A DNA stretch of 64,000 nt from Paenibacillus sp. JZ16 (GCF_015326965.1 NZ_CP017659.1:1612001-1676000); one strand, 5' to 3'; shown: positions 1 to 8,755, numbered from the stretch's first letter. Notes: generated by a model from the letters alone, not told the origin. Program-made: numbers and translations.

Positions 1-1
1 C

Positions 2-181
2 GAGCAAAGAGCCGGCTGGGGAGAGTTAAGCGGTTCCAAACAACGCATCGAAAGTCGAAATAAAGAAATGTATCGCGCTTATTGCAAAGGACGGTCCATT
101 GAGGAATTGGAACGGACCTACTTCCTGTCTGGAGAAAGCGTGCGCAAGATCATAAGTAAACTTACCCGCGTAGGGACCTGA
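2..181 (+). CDS. CD3324 family protein, C-terminal part (5' end outside window)
   Basis: This open frame enters from the left edge and gives 59 residues before a TGA at 179-181. Visible motifs are GWGELSGSKQRIESRN followed by an arginine- and lysine-rich helix-turn-helix-like tail (EELERTYFLSGESVRKIISKL). The layout and the W-G-x-x-S-G segment match small CD3324-family proteins (about 85-90 aa, Mor-activator-like fold), so roughly the first 30 residues are missing. The cellular role of the family is not known; DNA binding is inferred from the tail. A terminator hairpin follows about 40 bases after the stop. Confidence 0.6.
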   Translation, partial: EQRAGWGELSGSKQRIESRNKEMYRAYCKGRSIEELERTYFLSGESVRKIISKLTRVGT

Positions 182-218
182 ATCGATGAGATTTAACGGT
201 CTGCTCACGGATTAACAT

Positions 219-248
219 AGGACTGTTCCCTTGGGGCGCAGTCCTTTC
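219..248 (+). terminator. Rho-independent terminator after the CD3324 gene
   Basis: The arms GGACTG and CAGTCC close a small hairpin that is followed by a T-rich stretch (TTTCCATTTT). It lies about 40 bases past the stop codon on the same strand. Confidence 0.5.
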
Positions 249-277
249 CATTTTATATGAACGATACTGCATAACAG

Positions 278-316
278 AAAATGCCCGACTGCAGGCGAAT
301 CTACAGTCGGGCATTT
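278..316. terminator. Bidirectional terminator between convergent genes
   Basis: The arms AAATGCCCGACTG and CAGTCGGGCATTT pair perfectly around a 12-base loop. The hairpin starts with A-run and ends with T-run, so it can stop transcription from both sides. It sits just past the stop of the leftward gene at 325-861. Confidence 0.75.
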
Positions 317-324
317 GTTATACC

Positions 325-861
325 CTAACGATTTTCCGGCTTCTCCCCTGCGACATCCCAACGATGGCGAAATTTCTCCAATCGCGGGTGCAGATACGGC
401 GGCTCCGACAAGAGGATTAGCCTCAGCTTCACAATCCATTCTTCGAAGGAGGAAAAGGAGGCAAACGCATTTGCCATCTCAGGTGTCAGAACAAGAAAAT
501 GGGGACTTCCGTATTTCTCTGCCAGATGACGAAGCGCGGTATCGATCGGCGTGTATTTTTTTCGTTTCGACTCGAAGGGTTCAATCACAACCGATGCTCC
601 TGCATGATCTTCGATCCATTCCTGAAGCTGTTTCTCCCGTTTGTAATAAGGGCTGACCGGTTCCTTGAACATCCGCTTCGCTGTCTCTTCATGCAGCGGA
701 TACAACACCAATTTTACAAATGACCGTTCTTCTAAAATGGCAGCGGCCTGCTCCAAATCCTCCTGAACCTGCTCGAAGAGGTCGTAGAATATTAAGGTTC
801 CTTTGGTTGTCGGCTTTGGGGGCTCGTAACCGTAAGGAACATACTCCAAATTGCGCGGCAT
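325..861 (-). CDS. Conserved hypothetical protein (178 aa)
   Basis: I do not recognise a named domain. The protein is soluble (no signal peptide or membrane segment), acidic to neutral, starts MPRNLEYVPYGYEPP and ends with a charged tail. Its middle (LHEETAKRMFKEPVSPYYKREKQL) is rich in K and E and could be helical. The start is supported by a GAGAGGTGAA sequence 8-12 bases upstream. The next gene leftward is separated by the bidirectional terminator, and the amidase upstream (882-2378) reads in the same direction with only a 20-base gap, so both may be co-transcribed. Function unknown. Confidence 0.65.
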   Translation of the reverse strand: MPRNLEYVPYGYEPPKPTTKGTLIFYDLFEQVQEDLEQAAAILEERSFVKLVLYPLHEETAKRMFKEPVSPYYKREKQLQEWIEDHAGASVVIEPFESKRKKYTPIDTALRHLAEKYGSPHFLVLTPEMANAFASFSSFEEWIVKLRLILLSEPPYLHPRLEKFRHRWDVAGEKPENR

Positions 862-881
862 GATGGAACTTCACCTCTCTT

Positions 882-2378
882 TTACTCTGATGACGGGGAT
901 GAAAGTCTCGGTGGTACGCGATGCTGGGTAGCCTGCTCAAAGCCGTAGGCTAATTGGATCAGGACGGGCTCGCTATATGCCGTCCCGATGAACGTAATGC
1001 CCTGTGGCCCCTTCGTAATATATCCTCCCGGCGCAATGACGCCATTCTCGGCATAGCCGCCGGGAACGGTTACCGATGGATACCCTGCCCGGGCAGCCAA
1101 ATCCGGTCCATATTCATTACCCAGAAACAGCAGGGCGTCCAGCTGATACGCCTGCAAAACATGGTCAATCCCTCTCGCTCCCGCCATTTCTTTATTCTTC
1201 TGCTTGCTCTTAAGATACTCTGTTTCGGTCAGCGTGCCGCTCGTTTCCTCGGCCCAGATCAATGTGCCCTGTCCATATTTCAAGGCAATCTCAGCGTGTG
1301 CCTCATTATAAGCGATAACCTCGGCCAACGAATGAACAGGCAGAGACGCATCTACGTTCGCCAAATAATCATTGACATATTTTTTGAACTCATAGCGAAG
1401 GACATTGGCGTCCCACTTGGTATCCTGGCAAGGCAGCTCCACCGGATCAATTATGGTAGCTCCTTGATTCCGCAGCACTTCAATGGCGGATTCTACAATA
1501 TCTAGTCTATCCCGATCCAAGTGCTTATAGTAGTATCGGGGAATCCCGATTCGTGCTTTCTTCAAATACCTCGAATCCAGATACTCCGTGTAGTCCTCCA
1601 CCCTTTTTTGAGGATCGATCTGGGTCACTTCGTCCAGATCATCAGCTCCCGCGATCGCGCTAAGCAGAATCGCTGCATCTTCCACCGTTCTGGTCATTGG
1701 ACCTGCCGTATCCTGTGTGTGAGTGATAGGGATGATACCTGAACGGCTTACCAGTCCAATCGTCGGCTTAATGCCAACCAGGCTGTTCTGGCTGGAAGGA
1801 CTGATAATCGAACCTGATGTTTCCGTCCCGATGGCCGCTGCGGCCAAATTCGCCGCCACCGCAGCACCGGAGCCTGAGCTTGAACCTCCAACAAACATTT
1901 CCCCTGGACCGTATGGGTTTAATGTAAGTCCGTTTCTTGATGAATATCCTGCCCACATGGTCGGGGACATAAAGTTCGCCCATTCGGTCATGTTGCTCTT
2001 GCCCAAAATAACAGCACCCGCCTTACGCAGCTTCGCAGCAACAAAGGAATCTTTGGTGGCAAACGAATCCGCAAGGGTGATGGAGCCGGCACTCGTATGC
2101 AGCCGATCCCCGGTGTCGATATTGTCCTTAAGCAGGATGGGAATCCCATGAAGCAATCCTCTTGCACCCTGGTCCTTGCGCTCCCGATCCAGCTCCTCGG
2201 CAATTTGCAGCGCTTCAGGATTTACCTCAAGAACCGAGTGGAGAATTCCATCGTATAACCCGATCCGCTCCAAATATAATTGAACCAGGTCTACTGAAGT
2301 CATCCAACCCTCAGTCATCGCATGCTGCATATCCGAAATGGTTGCTTCCACAATCCATGCTTTTTTATCCATGATCAT
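882..2378 (-). CDS. Amidase signature family protein
   Basis: The 498-aa product is a Ser-cisSer-Lys amidase. The catalytic lysine lies in GIPILLKDNID, and the glycine/serine-rich signature GGSSSGSGAAVAANLA is followed by GTETSGSIISPSS, which holds the cis-serine and nucleophile serine. Family members hydrolyse carboxylic amides to acid plus ammonia; the substrate cannot be read from sequence. There is no signal peptide, so it acts in the cytoplasm. The length fits the larger amidases (about 470-520 aa) rather than GatA, and no gatB or gatC is adjacent. The first ATG is favoured because TGGGGGAC lies 5 bases before it; a second ATG follows two codons later. Confidence 0.9.
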   Translation of the reverse strand: MIMDKKAWIVEATISDMQHAMTEGWMTSVDLVQLYLERIGLYDGILHSVLEVNPEALQIAEELDRERKDQGARGLLHGIPILLKDNIDTGDRLHTSAGSITLADSFATKDSFVAAKLRKAGAVILGKSNMTEWANFMSPTMWAGYSSRNGLTLNPYGPGEMFVGGSSSGSGAAVAANLAAAAIGTETSGSIISPSSQNSLVGIKPTIGLVSRSGIIPITHTQDTAGPMTRTVEDAAILLSAIAGADDLDEVTQIDPQKRVEDYTEYLDSRYLKKARIGIPRYYYKHLDRDRLDIVESAIEVLRNQGATIIDPVELPCQDTKWDANVLRYEFKKYVNDYLANVDASLPVHSLAEVIAYNEAHAEIALKYGQGTLIWAEETSGTLTETEYLKSKQKNKEMAGARGIDHVLQAYQLDALLFLGNEYGPDLAARAGYPSVTVPGGYAENGVIAPGGYITKGPQGITFIGTAYSEPVLIQLAYGFEQATQHRVPPRLSSPSSE

Positions 2379-2591
2379 ATATAGTCCCCCAGACTTATCT
2401 TTCTGAACTTGCGGTAGATGGTGGGGATTAATGTTTCATATTTTAGCCTCCAAACGTTTCAGGTTCCTATATGTAATTCGGGATATAGGAACAAAATCCC
2501 TCTTATTGGCATAAACCCGCTCGGCACCTGAATGGCTCATTTCTCCTGATTCTGTTTGCACTCATCTAATCGCCAACAAAAACGCAAAAGC

Positions 2592-2614
2592 AGATCAAGA
2601 ATGACCTCTTGATC
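2592..2614 (-). terminator. Hairpin, second of two tandem terminators
   Basis: GATCAAGA and TCTTGATC form a perfect 8-bp stem. On the minus strand it is followed by T-rich sequence. It lies behind the DUF4183 gene, just past the stronger hairpin at 2634-2661. Confidence 0.45.
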
Positions 2615-2633
2615 CGCTCTTTAAATGAAAAAG

Positions 2634-2661
2634 ATTGCCCTAATCTTATTGATCAGGGCAA
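2634..2661 (-). terminator. Terminator of the DUF4183 gene
   Basis: Read on the minus strand, TTGCCCTGATC pairs with GATTAGGGCAA and is followed by TCTTTTTC. It lies 10 bases past the stop codon. The remaining sequence to the amidase start (2379-2591) shows no gene. Confidence 0.7.
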
Positions 2662-2670
2662 CCCCTTTCC

Positions 2671-3084
2671 TTAACTGATGATCGTAATGACCGGAGCCGA
2701 TATTGTCGGCTGTGTCGTGATCGCAGAAGCTGTGTTCGTAAAACTAGCGATTTCTAGTAAAACAGGTATCCCCGCCGGAACATCCGTCGTATCGAGTACC
2801 AAGCTGGCGGTTGTTAATGTCGACAAGGCAAGTTGTTGAAGCATGCCGTTTATATACACATTAAAGTATTCTGAACCTGTCAACGCGGGGAATGCTGTCA
2901 CGGCTGCTTCGGCATCATCGACAAAACTCGTTGCCGGCATGGTAATGGAGTCTGCTCCGATCATAGCTTCGGTAATCAGCGCAAAGTAACGGGTTACCGT
3001 TGGCGTTACCGTTGTGGTGATCGTTCCCCCGGTTGCAACGGGGGGCGTTGCGACAGCAGTAATAATAGGTTTGATAACTGGCAT
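2671..3084 (-). CDS. DUF4183 domain protein, probable spore-surface protein
   Basis: This 137-aa protein begins MPVIKPIITAVATPP and is rich in Thr, Val and Ala. The DUF4183 core runs from TRYFALITEAM through YFNVYINGML to IPVLLEIASF, about residues 29-115. Proteins with this domain are found in exosporium or spore-coat layers of Bacillus and Paenibacillus; the molecular role is unknown. A longer frame reaches 3174, but AGAGGAGTG lies about 5 bases before the ATG at 3082-3084, and the upstream stretch is AT-rich and not protein-like. The divergent neighbour at 3307-4080 carries the same domain at its C-terminus, so the two are paralogues sharing one intergenic region. Confidence 0.8.
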   Translation of the reverse strand: MPVIKPIITAVATPPVATGGTITTTVTPTVTRYFALITEAMIGADSITMPATSFVDDAEAAVTAFPALTGSEYFNVYINGMLQQLALSTLTTASLVLDTTDVPAGIPVLLEIASFTNTASAITTQPTISAPVITIIS

Positions 3085-3258
3085 GTAATCACTCCTCTCT
3101 GCAGCAAGATAACAAAAAGTATGGCTGAGCCATAATATCATTAAATGATAGATTTCTAGTTTTGACCCTGGCATCCTCCCAATTATAGTAAAAACTTAAC
3201 AGAAAACTACCAACGTACCGGTCAATATATCATTAAAGAAAGGACAAATGTCCATTCC

Positions 3259-3283
3259 ACTCCCCTTCCGATGACATAATCTA
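3259..3283 (+). promoter_or_regulatory. Possible sigma-K-like promoter of the collagen-like gene
   Basis: CATAATCTA at 3275-3283 fits the mother-cell sigma-K -10 pattern CATANNNTA exactly. An AC dinucleotide at 3259-3260 could be the -35 element, but its 14-base spacing is about two short of the norm. The match is supported mainly by the spore-surface nature of the gene downstream. Confidence 0.35.
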
Positions 3284-3306
3284 AATACATACATTCATCC
3301 GGGGCG

Positions 3307-4080
3307 GTGATAAGACTGAAAACTCCCGTGATTAAACGGAAGCGGTATCCAATAATAAAATCCCCTAGGCATCACAGACGCAGAAACCTCAAGAAGCGCC
3401 AATGTAAACGTGTCGTATCACCTAGCAATAGAAAAAGGTTCCGACCGCGCAAGACCAGATCCGATTATCCGGCCATCATCCCATCTGAATGGTCACAACG
3501 GGTAAGGAGCTCAGAGGGATTACAGGGATTGCCTGGTCAGCCAGGCAATCCGGGGCTCCAAGGTGATCAAGGCATTCAAGGGCCTCCAGGCGTGCCAGGT
3601 CTTCCGGGCTCCGACGGAGCATCCGGCATTCCGGGTCAGACGGGCGTCCAAGGGCTGCCAGGTATTCAAGGCATTCCCGGTGAGCAAGGCATCCCAGGCC
3701 CTCAAGGTCCTCCGGGCCCTCCCGGGCCCCCTGGTCCACAGGGCATCCAAGGATTACCGGGAAGCGTGATAGTGCCGGAGATCATTGTACTGCCAACCAC
3801 GCTTCGTTATTTTTATGTATTGATGTCCGAGGTTAATCTGGATGCTCCCTTCGCCATATCTGCCCAGCAATTTACGGATGATGACGGAAATCCATTTCAG
3901 AGCATCGAGGTCGGTCCGAACACCACCTCAACGGTTTATATCAACGGCATGATTCAGGAAGGCCGAATATATACCCTCACGCCGGACGCTCTAACCCTGT
4001 ATTCCCCCGGCGATGTGCTCCTGGCCGGCACCCCGATCTTGCTGGAGGTTTTATATCTCACCGTTCAGGTGGTGCCTTGA
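3307..4080 (+). CDS. Collagen-like repeat protein with C-terminal DUF4183 domain
   Basis: The product (257 aa from the GTG at 3307) has three parts. Residues 1-70 are very basic ([15 protein letters not shown] and similar). Residues 71-151 are 27 uninterrupted Gly-X-Y triplets rich in GLP, GIQ and GPP, which should form a collagen-like triple helix. Residues 155-257 are a DUF4183 domain ([34 protein letters not shown]). This is the BclA-like layout of spore filaments: anchor, collagen stalk, globular tip. The start is uncertain: GGCGGTGAT fits a CTG at 3316 better than the GTG at 3307, and a GTG at 3328 would give PVIKRKR, resembling the paralogue's N-terminus. Two terminators follow. Confidence 0.85.
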   Translation: MIRLKTPVIKRKRYPIIKSPRHHRRRNLKKRQCKRVVSPSNRKRFRPRKTRSDYPAIIPSEWSQRVRSSEGLQGLPGQPGNPGLQGDQGIQGPPGVPGLPGSDGASGIPGQTGVQGLPGIQGIPGEQGIPGPQGPPGPPGPPGPQGIQGLPGSVIVPEIIVLPTTLRYFYVLMSEVNLDAPFAISAQQFTDDDGNPFQSIEVGPNTTSTVYINGMIQEGRIYTLTPDALTLYSPGDVLLAGTPILLEVLYLTVQVVP

Positions 4081-4092
4081 ACGGTGAGCAAA

Positions 4093-4128
4093 GAACCTTG
4101 CTATTCGCTGCGGCGGGTAGCAAGGTTC
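4093..4128 (+). terminator. Hairpin behind the collagen-like gene
   Basis: GAACCTTGCT and AGCAAGGTTC form a perfect 10-bp stem around a GC-rich loop 12 bases past the stop. There is no strong T-run directly after it. Confidence 0.5.
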
Positions 4129-4137
4129 ACGAAAAAG

Positions 4138-4168
4138 ACATCTGCCGCAAGGGAGATGTCTCTTTCTC
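4138..4168 (+). terminator. Second terminator behind the collagen-like gene
   Basis: GACATCT and AGATGTC form the stem, followed by CTCTTTCTC. Together with the preceding hairpin it closes this transcription unit. Confidence 0.55.
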
Positions 4169-4337
4169 AGCATCTTAATCTTCGGACCGGCTCATGCCAA
4201 GCATCTTAATGTTTGCACCTCAACAAGCAACAGATTCTGCGGTGATTTAATGAAGTGTTTGAGTAATCAAAACCACCCGTATTGAACTGCACCCCAATTG
4301 TTAGACACCATCTAACATTGGAGGTGCAGTTTTTTCT

Positions 4338-4856
4338 ATGGCTAATTTTAGTTCGGACGAAAAATTACAAGCAGTTATGCGTTATCAAAATGGATCAGAA
4401 AGCATGAAATCGATTGCGAAATCACTAGGACTCCATCATACTGTCCTTTTACATTGGATTAGACAATATGAGCATCATGGTGAAGAAGTCTTTAAAAAGC
4501 GCTATACACCGTATTCTGTACAGGATAAACTAGACGTACTTCATTATATAAAAGAACATGGGACGTCTATTAGAGAGGCAGCTGCAGTATTTAATATTGC
4601 GAGTCATAGTACCATTCTAAGCTGGCAAAGAAGCTTAGAGTTACATGGAATAGATGCCCTACAACCAAAGAAAAAGGGGCGTTCATCCATGAAAAAGGAT
4701 CCAAAACAACTGAATGATCAAAAGTCTGTAAAGGGGTCGGTAGAGGCTTTACAGAAAGAGATAGAACTTTTGCGTATGGAGAATGCTTATTTAAAAAAGT
4801 TGAATACCTTAGTTCAAAACAAGGAAAAATCACCAAACAAGACAAAGCGCAAGTAG
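4338..4856 (+). CDS. IS150-type transposase OrfA (helix-turn-helix protein)
   Basis: The 172-aa protein carries two helix-turn-helix units near its N-terminus (SMKSIAKSLGLHHTVLLHWI and SIREAAAVFNIASHSTILSW) and a leucine-zipper-like coiled coil near its C-terminus (VEALQKEIELLRMENAYLKKL). In IS3 elements OrfA binds the terminal repeats, and the coiled coil drives multimerisation. The ATG at 4338 is 30 bases inside the left repeat region. A slippery heptamer in the zipper codons allows read-through into orfB to give the OrfAB transposase. Confidence 0.92.
   Translation: MANFSSDEKLQAVMRYQNGSESMKSIAKSLGLHHTVLLHWIRQYEHHGEEVFKKRYTPYSVQDKLDVLHYIKEHGTSIREAAAVFNIASHSTILSWQRSLELHGIDALQPKKKGRSSMKKDPKQLNDQKSVKGSVEALQKEIELLRMENAYLKKLNTLVQNKEKSPNKTKRK
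4793..4799 (+). promoter_or_regulatory. Programmed -1 ribosomal frameshift site
   Basis: The heptamer A AAA AAG lies in the correct phase of orfA (TTA AAA AAG). After a -1 slip the reading continues K-K-V-E-Y-L-S-S-K-Q-G-K and on through the in-frame upstream extension of orfB without a stop. This is the standard way IS3 elements make the OrfAB fusion. Confidence 0.85.
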
Positions 4857-4882
4857 TCTATGAACTAAGGAACGAATTTTCG

Positions 4883-5695
4883 GTGAAAGCACTCCTCCAG
4901 CTCGCAGATATCCCACGTAGCACGTATTACTACTGGGTGAATACATTCGGTATGCCGGACAAAGATTCTGAGTTAAAGGACGTTATTCAAGCGATTTATG
5001 AGGAGCATCAGGGGCGTTATGGTTATCGCCGTATTCGAGACGAGTTAATGAATCGCGGTCACCATGTGAATCACAAAAAGGTGCAGCGTTTGATGAACGT
5101 GTTGGGATTGAAGTGTCTAGTACGCATGAAGAAATATCGTTCATATAAAGGTTTGGTTGGCAAGATTGCATCAAACATTCTAGAGCGTAACTTCTCCGCT
5201 GAAAAGCCAAATGAGAAGTGGGTAACGGATATAACAGAGATTAAATTATTTGGAGAAAAACTGTACTTATCCCCCGTGTTAGATCTTTTTAATGGGGAGA
5301 TTATTACGTATACGATCGGTTCAAGACCCGTCTATTCCCTTGTTTCAACCATGCTAGATCAAGCATTCGATCGACTAACGGATGAAGATACTCTTCTGAT
5401 TCATTCTGACCAAGGCTGGCATTACCAGATGAAACAGTATCGTCATGCCCTCGAACAACGCGGTGTTAAGCAAAGTATGTCCCGTAAAGGTAACTGTTAC
5501 GACAACGCGGTCATTGAGAACTTTTTTGGAATCATAAAATCTGAGTTTCTATATATTAATGAATTTGAAAGTATTGAGCAGTTTAAACAAGAACTTTCTA
5601 CATATATCGATTATTACAATCACAAGCGAATTAAAGCAAAACTAAAAGGCATGAGTCCGGTACAGTACCGAACTCATGCCCAACAAATTGCCTAA
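4883..5695 (+). CDS. IS150-type transposase OrfB (DDE integrase domain)
   Basis: The frame shown starts at a GTG and gives 270 aa, but the functional product is most likely the OrfAB fusion made by -1 frameshifting at 4793-4799. An HTH_21-like segment (residues 30-90) precedes the rve integrase core. The catalytic triad is complete: D116 in WVTDITE, D176 in HSDQGWHY and E212 in AVIENFFG, with 35 residues between the last two, the D-D(35)E spacing of this family. The C-terminal motif YNHKRIKAKLKGMSPVQYR is also typical. No frame damage is visible. Confidence 0.93.
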   Translation: MKALLQLADIPRSTYYYWVNTFGMPDKDSELKDVIQAIYEEHQGRYGYRRIRDELMNRGHHVNHKKVQRLMNVLGLKCLVRMKKYRSYKGLVGKIASNILERNFSAEKPNEKWVTDITEIKLFGEKLYLSPVLDLFNGEIITYTIGSRPVYSLVSTMLDQAFDRLTDEDTLLIHSDQGWHYQMKQYRHALEQRGVKQSMSRKGNCYDNAVIENFFGIIKSEFLYINEFESIEQFKQELSTYIDYYNHKRIKAKLKGMSPVQYRTHAQQIA

Positions 5696-5859
5696 TAAAA
5701 TAATATGTCTAACTTTATGGGGTCAGTTCATATAACGGGTGGTTTACTCTGCGGCTGAAAGCCTTTGTTGCTGGCCAGCCCTAAAAGGGCATTGAATGGT
5801 TCGCTAACTGCACTACTTTTTCGGCTACCCCTAAGGGGTCTATTTCTTCTTTCGATTAA

Positions 5860-6369
5860 GCATCGGAACAGCGATACGAGCTGATCGACGGCGTCGTGTA
5901 CAACTTGGCCTCCCCTTCGTACAAGCACCAGCATGCGGTACATGAACTGATTGGCACATTTTACAACTGGTTTAAGGGGAAATCCTGCATACCGCTAACT
6001 TCTCCATTCGATATTACTTTGAAGAAGGAGGAGGACAATATCTGTGTTGTGCAGCCGGATCTGGTTGTCATTTGTGATAAAGATCAAATCGATGAGAAGG
6101 GAAAATACAAGGGTACACCAGACCTAGCCATCGAGGTGCTGTCCCCGTCCTCGCGAAGCAAGGATATGATCCCAAAGCTTGATCTATACCGGCAATGCGG
6201 GGTGAAAGAGTATTGGATCGTCGATCCGATGAAAGCTCAAGTCACGGTGTATTCCTTCTTGGACGGCGAGATCGCCGATGTGAGCTATTACGCTCAAGGC
6301 CGTGACCCTTTTGCGGAATCCCCACTGTATCCGGGTTTGCAAGTTTCAACGCAAGACCTGTTCGTGTGA
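5860..6369 (+). pseudogene. Uma2-family nuclease-like gene with missing N-terminus
   Basis: The frame reads ASEQRYELIDGVVYNLASPS and continues with the PD-(D/E)XK-like core: VVQPDLVVICD, PDLAIEVLSPSS and LYRQCGVKEYWIVDP. Uma2 proteins have about 15 more residues before YELIDGVVY including the start methionine. Here an in-frame TAA at 5857-5859 cuts them off, and the only downstream start is a GTG at 5896 inside the conserved core. The gene lies 130 bases from the IS right end and is followed by another broken gene, so decay is likely. Function in general: proposed restriction-type nuclease; here probably inactive or expressed poorly. Confidence 0.7.
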
Positions 6370-6920
6370 GAGTAGACCCTGCGAACAGCCGCCCCTCACA
6401 AGGAGCTGGCGTACTGGGCAGTTATCTGGCGCATGTGCTGGTGCGGGGGGGTAATGACGTCACCGCGCTGGCACGAGGCAGGCGGACCGAGGAGCTGGAG
6501 AGAGACGGAATCGTCATCCGTCATCATATACAGCGAAAAACAACGGTGGATCGAACGCATGTGATTGAATCGCTGGCGGAGAATGATACCTATGATCTCA
6601 TTTTTGTAGCGATGAAATATACCGATTTCCCGGCAATCCTGCCGATTTTGGCAAAGAACCGCAGCCGCAATATCCTACTGGTGGGCAATAATACGGATGC
6701 AGATCAGATGGAATAATACCTTCAAGCGCATAACGACACGCCCAAGCATATCGCCTTCGGATTCCAAGTAAGTGCCGGACAACGTTAGGAAGACCGAATG
6801 GTTGCTGTACGCTTGGCTAAAGAACCATATCATCCCGATAGTAGGGCTCAATATGGCCACCCGCATTCATGGTGGACAGATGAATAAGGTCGCTCGCGAC
6901 ACCAAGCGAACATTCCCACT
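6366..6920 (+). pseudogene. Remnant of a ketopantoate-reductase-like gene
   Basis: From 6400 the reading GAGVLGSYLAHVLVRGGNDVTALARG matches the Rossmann NADP-binding start of the ApbA/PanE family, and DLIFVAMKYTDFPAILPIL continues it. The usual KILVF beta-strand before GAG is missing. A TAA at 6714-6716 interrupts the frame just after NNTDADQME; reading past it gives YLQAHNDTPKHIAFGFQVSAG and then a further stop. Another frame at about 6785-6900 gives a helical segment (LKNHIIPIVGLNMATRIHGG) resembling the family's C-terminal domain. The gene therefore carries at least one stop, one frame change and probable deletions. Confidence 0.65.
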
Positions 6921-6975
6921 CCCTGCTTCAGCAGTTGCTAAAGGACAAGTCGGGGACGATGTAAGCACTACAAAA

Positions 6976-7002
6976 GGAGGCTGTTCCATAAGGACAGCCT
7001 CC
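6976..7002. terminator. Terminator-like hairpin behind the pseudogenes
   Basis: GGAGGCTGT and ACAGCCTCC form a perfect 9-bp stem with a 9-base loop. There is no T-run after it on the plus strand; on the minus strand TTTTGTAG follows. The sequence from here to 7128 shows no gene. Confidence 0.4.
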
Positions 7003-7128
7003 CGGGCTGTTCTGCGGTGGGCAGAATGCAGCGGAGGTGGAGAGCAGCTTGTTGCCGGAAGAATGAAACCGAAGTGCAGTTGATGGACGGATGCAGCAGA
7101 TCAATTCATTATCGTAAACTTGCTAAAG

Positions 7129-8358
7129 CTAAGCATTCGCGATTGTAGGGTTGCCTTCTTTGCGCTGCTTCGCTCGCTCTTCTGTCGCTGTAAACAGTAC
7201 ATCAGAGGAAGAGTTGAGCGCCGTCTCGCAAGAATCCTGCAACACACCGATGATAAAGCCCACGCCCACGACCTGCATGGCAATATCATTGGAGATGCCG
7301 AACAGGCTGCACGCCAGAGGGATAATGAGAAGCGACCCGCCGGCCACGCCTGAGGCGCCTACGGCCGACACAGCGGATACTACGCTGAGAATAAGCGCCG
7401 TTCCGAAATCCACCTGAACCCCAAGCGTATGCACAGCCGCCAGCGTCAAGACCGAGATGGTCACTGCCGCTCCCGACATATTGATGGTAGCCCCGAGCGG
7501 AATGGATACGGAGTACGTATCCGGGTTGAGCTTTAACTTTTCACATAAGCGCATATTAATCGGAATGTTGGCAGCCGAGCTGCGGGTGAAGAACGCCGTA
7601 ATACCGCTTTCTCTCAAGCAGGTAAACACCAGCGGATACGGATTCTCGCGCAGCCTTGCATAGACGATGAGCGGGTTAACGACAAGCGCTACCAACAGCA
7701 TGCATCCGATCAGCACGAGCAGCAGCCTTCCGTAATCCAGCAGGCTTTCAAGCCCGTTGGTTGTAATGGAATCAAACACCAGGCCCATGATCCCGAACGG
7801 CGCAAACTGGATCACCCATTTTACGATTTGGGATATAGCATCCGCACCGCTTGTGAGCAGGCTTTTGGTGCCCTCCTTGGCATTACGCAAAGCGATGCCC
7901 AGCAGGATCGCCCAAGCGAGAATACCGATATAGTTGGCGTTCATCAATGCATTGACCGGATTATCCACCACATTAAACAACAGGGTCTTGAGAACTTCAA
8001 CAATGCCCTCCGGCGGAGTCAGGTCTGTTGAGCTTGTGACCAGTGACAGGCTTGCCGGGAATATGAAGCTGGCGATAACCGCCACCAACCCTGCGAGAAA
8101 TGTGCTTATGGCATACAGGACAAGAATGGACTTCATATTCGTCTTGCAGCCTTTTTGATGGTTAGAGATGGCCGACATGACCAGCAATAGTACCAGTACG
8201 GGTGCAACCGCTTTTAATGCGGATACGAATAAAGAGCCGAACAGGCTGATCCCCGTCGCACCGGGAACGATCAGCGCCAGAATAACCCCCACGATAATCC
8301 CGGCTAATATCCGCTTTACCAGGCTCACTCGGTTCCACTTGAGCATCAATTCTTTCAT
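7129..8358 (-). CDS. sstT: Serine/threonine:sodium symporter SstT
   Basis: The 409-aa membrane protein belongs to the DAACS (glutamate transporter-like) family. It opens with the SstT pattern [20 protein letters not shown] and contains [37 protein letters not shown] and [22 protein letters not shown], the two hairpin regions and substrate-binding helices of the family. About eight membrane segments are visible. It should import L-serine and L-threonine with sodium across the cell membrane. GGAGG sits 4 bases before the ATG. It is a single-gene unit; no T-box or other leader structure was recognised upstream. Confidence 0.92.
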   Translation of the reverse strand: MKELMLKWNRVSLVKRILAGIIVGVILALIVPGATGISLFGSLFVSALKAVAPVLVLLLVMSAISNHQKGCKTNMKSILVLYAISTFLAGLVAVIASFIFPASLSLVTSSTDLTPPEGIVEVLKTLLFNVVDNPVNALMNANYIGILAWAILLGIALRNAKEGTKSLLTSGADAISQIVKWVIQFAPFGIMGLVFDSITTNGLESLLDYGRLLLVLIGCMLLVALVVNPLIVYARLRENPYPLVFTCLRESGITAFFTRSSAANIPINMRLCEKLKLNPDTYSVSIPLGATINMSGAAVTISVLTLAAVHTLGVQVDFGTALILSVVSAVSAVGASGVAGGSLLIIPLACSLFGISNDIAMQVVGVGFIIGVLQDSCETALNSSSDVLFTATEERAKQRKEGNPTIANA

Positions 8359-8755
8359 ATTATTCCTCCGAATCTATAAAATTTCACTAAGCACCGCCTC
8401 GACGCTGTAATGAACTATAGCGTTAGTTTATCACGTAAAGGGTCTGTTGTGTTAGACTGGAAATATATGTGTACCTGACAATAAATTCTACTACAACTCA
8501 TCGGAATCCGTCTATCCGTGCAACCAATCTCTCTGTGTCGCGTAATAAGAGGGAACACACACCGGAAAAGGCTGAGCCGACATTCTTCCTGAAGCCATGC
8601 CCATGCTATCCCAATCATAGGGCGCACTTCACTTAGCGGTCAATGGACTGGTACCGTCCTCCGACATGGTCGTTCCCTTAACTCGACTTTTTTATTCCGA
8701 ATGTGGTTACACTTGAATCAAGATCATAAAAATTATATGAAAGAAGGAAAATGGT
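8359..8755. other. Gene-free divergent region between sstT and ybjQ
   Basis: This stretch must hold the promoters of both divergent genes. I see no convincing protein frame, no T-box sequence and no strong hairpin. Weak promoter-like AT-rich sequence lies just before ybjQ (around 8715-8745). Confidence 0.4.

Larger units (their letters stand above)
4283..5730 (+). mobile_element. Intact IS3-family (IS150-group) insertion sequence, 1448 bp
   Basis: The left end at 4283-4307 begins TGAACTGCACCCC and ends TTAGACA. The right end at 5706-5730 gives, on the other strand, TGAACTGACCCCA through TTAGACA. These are matching imperfect terminal inverted repeats. A 3-bp duplication TAT (4280-4282 and 5731-5733) flanks the element. 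It encodes orfA, a -1 frameshift site and orfB with a complete DDE triad, so it should be able to transpose. Removing the element and one TAT restores a perfect palindrome (11-bp arms, AAACCACCCGT and ACGGGTGGTTT, ATA loop), so the insertion lies in the loop of a hairpin. Base composition is more AT-rich than the surroundings. Confidence 0.93.

Noticed and set aside
3085..3200. Sigma-E promoter for the leftward DUF4183 gene
   Set aside because: A CATAC-type -10 word exists, but no -35 element lies at the proper distance.
5728..5943. Leftward frame of 71 codons beside the IS
   Set aside because: It overlaps the IS right end and the Uma2 remnant in antisense and has no support.
8359..8755. T-box or amino-acid riboswitch ahead of sstT
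   Set aside because: No GGGTGGNACCGCG-type T-box sequence or matching stem was found on the minus strand.
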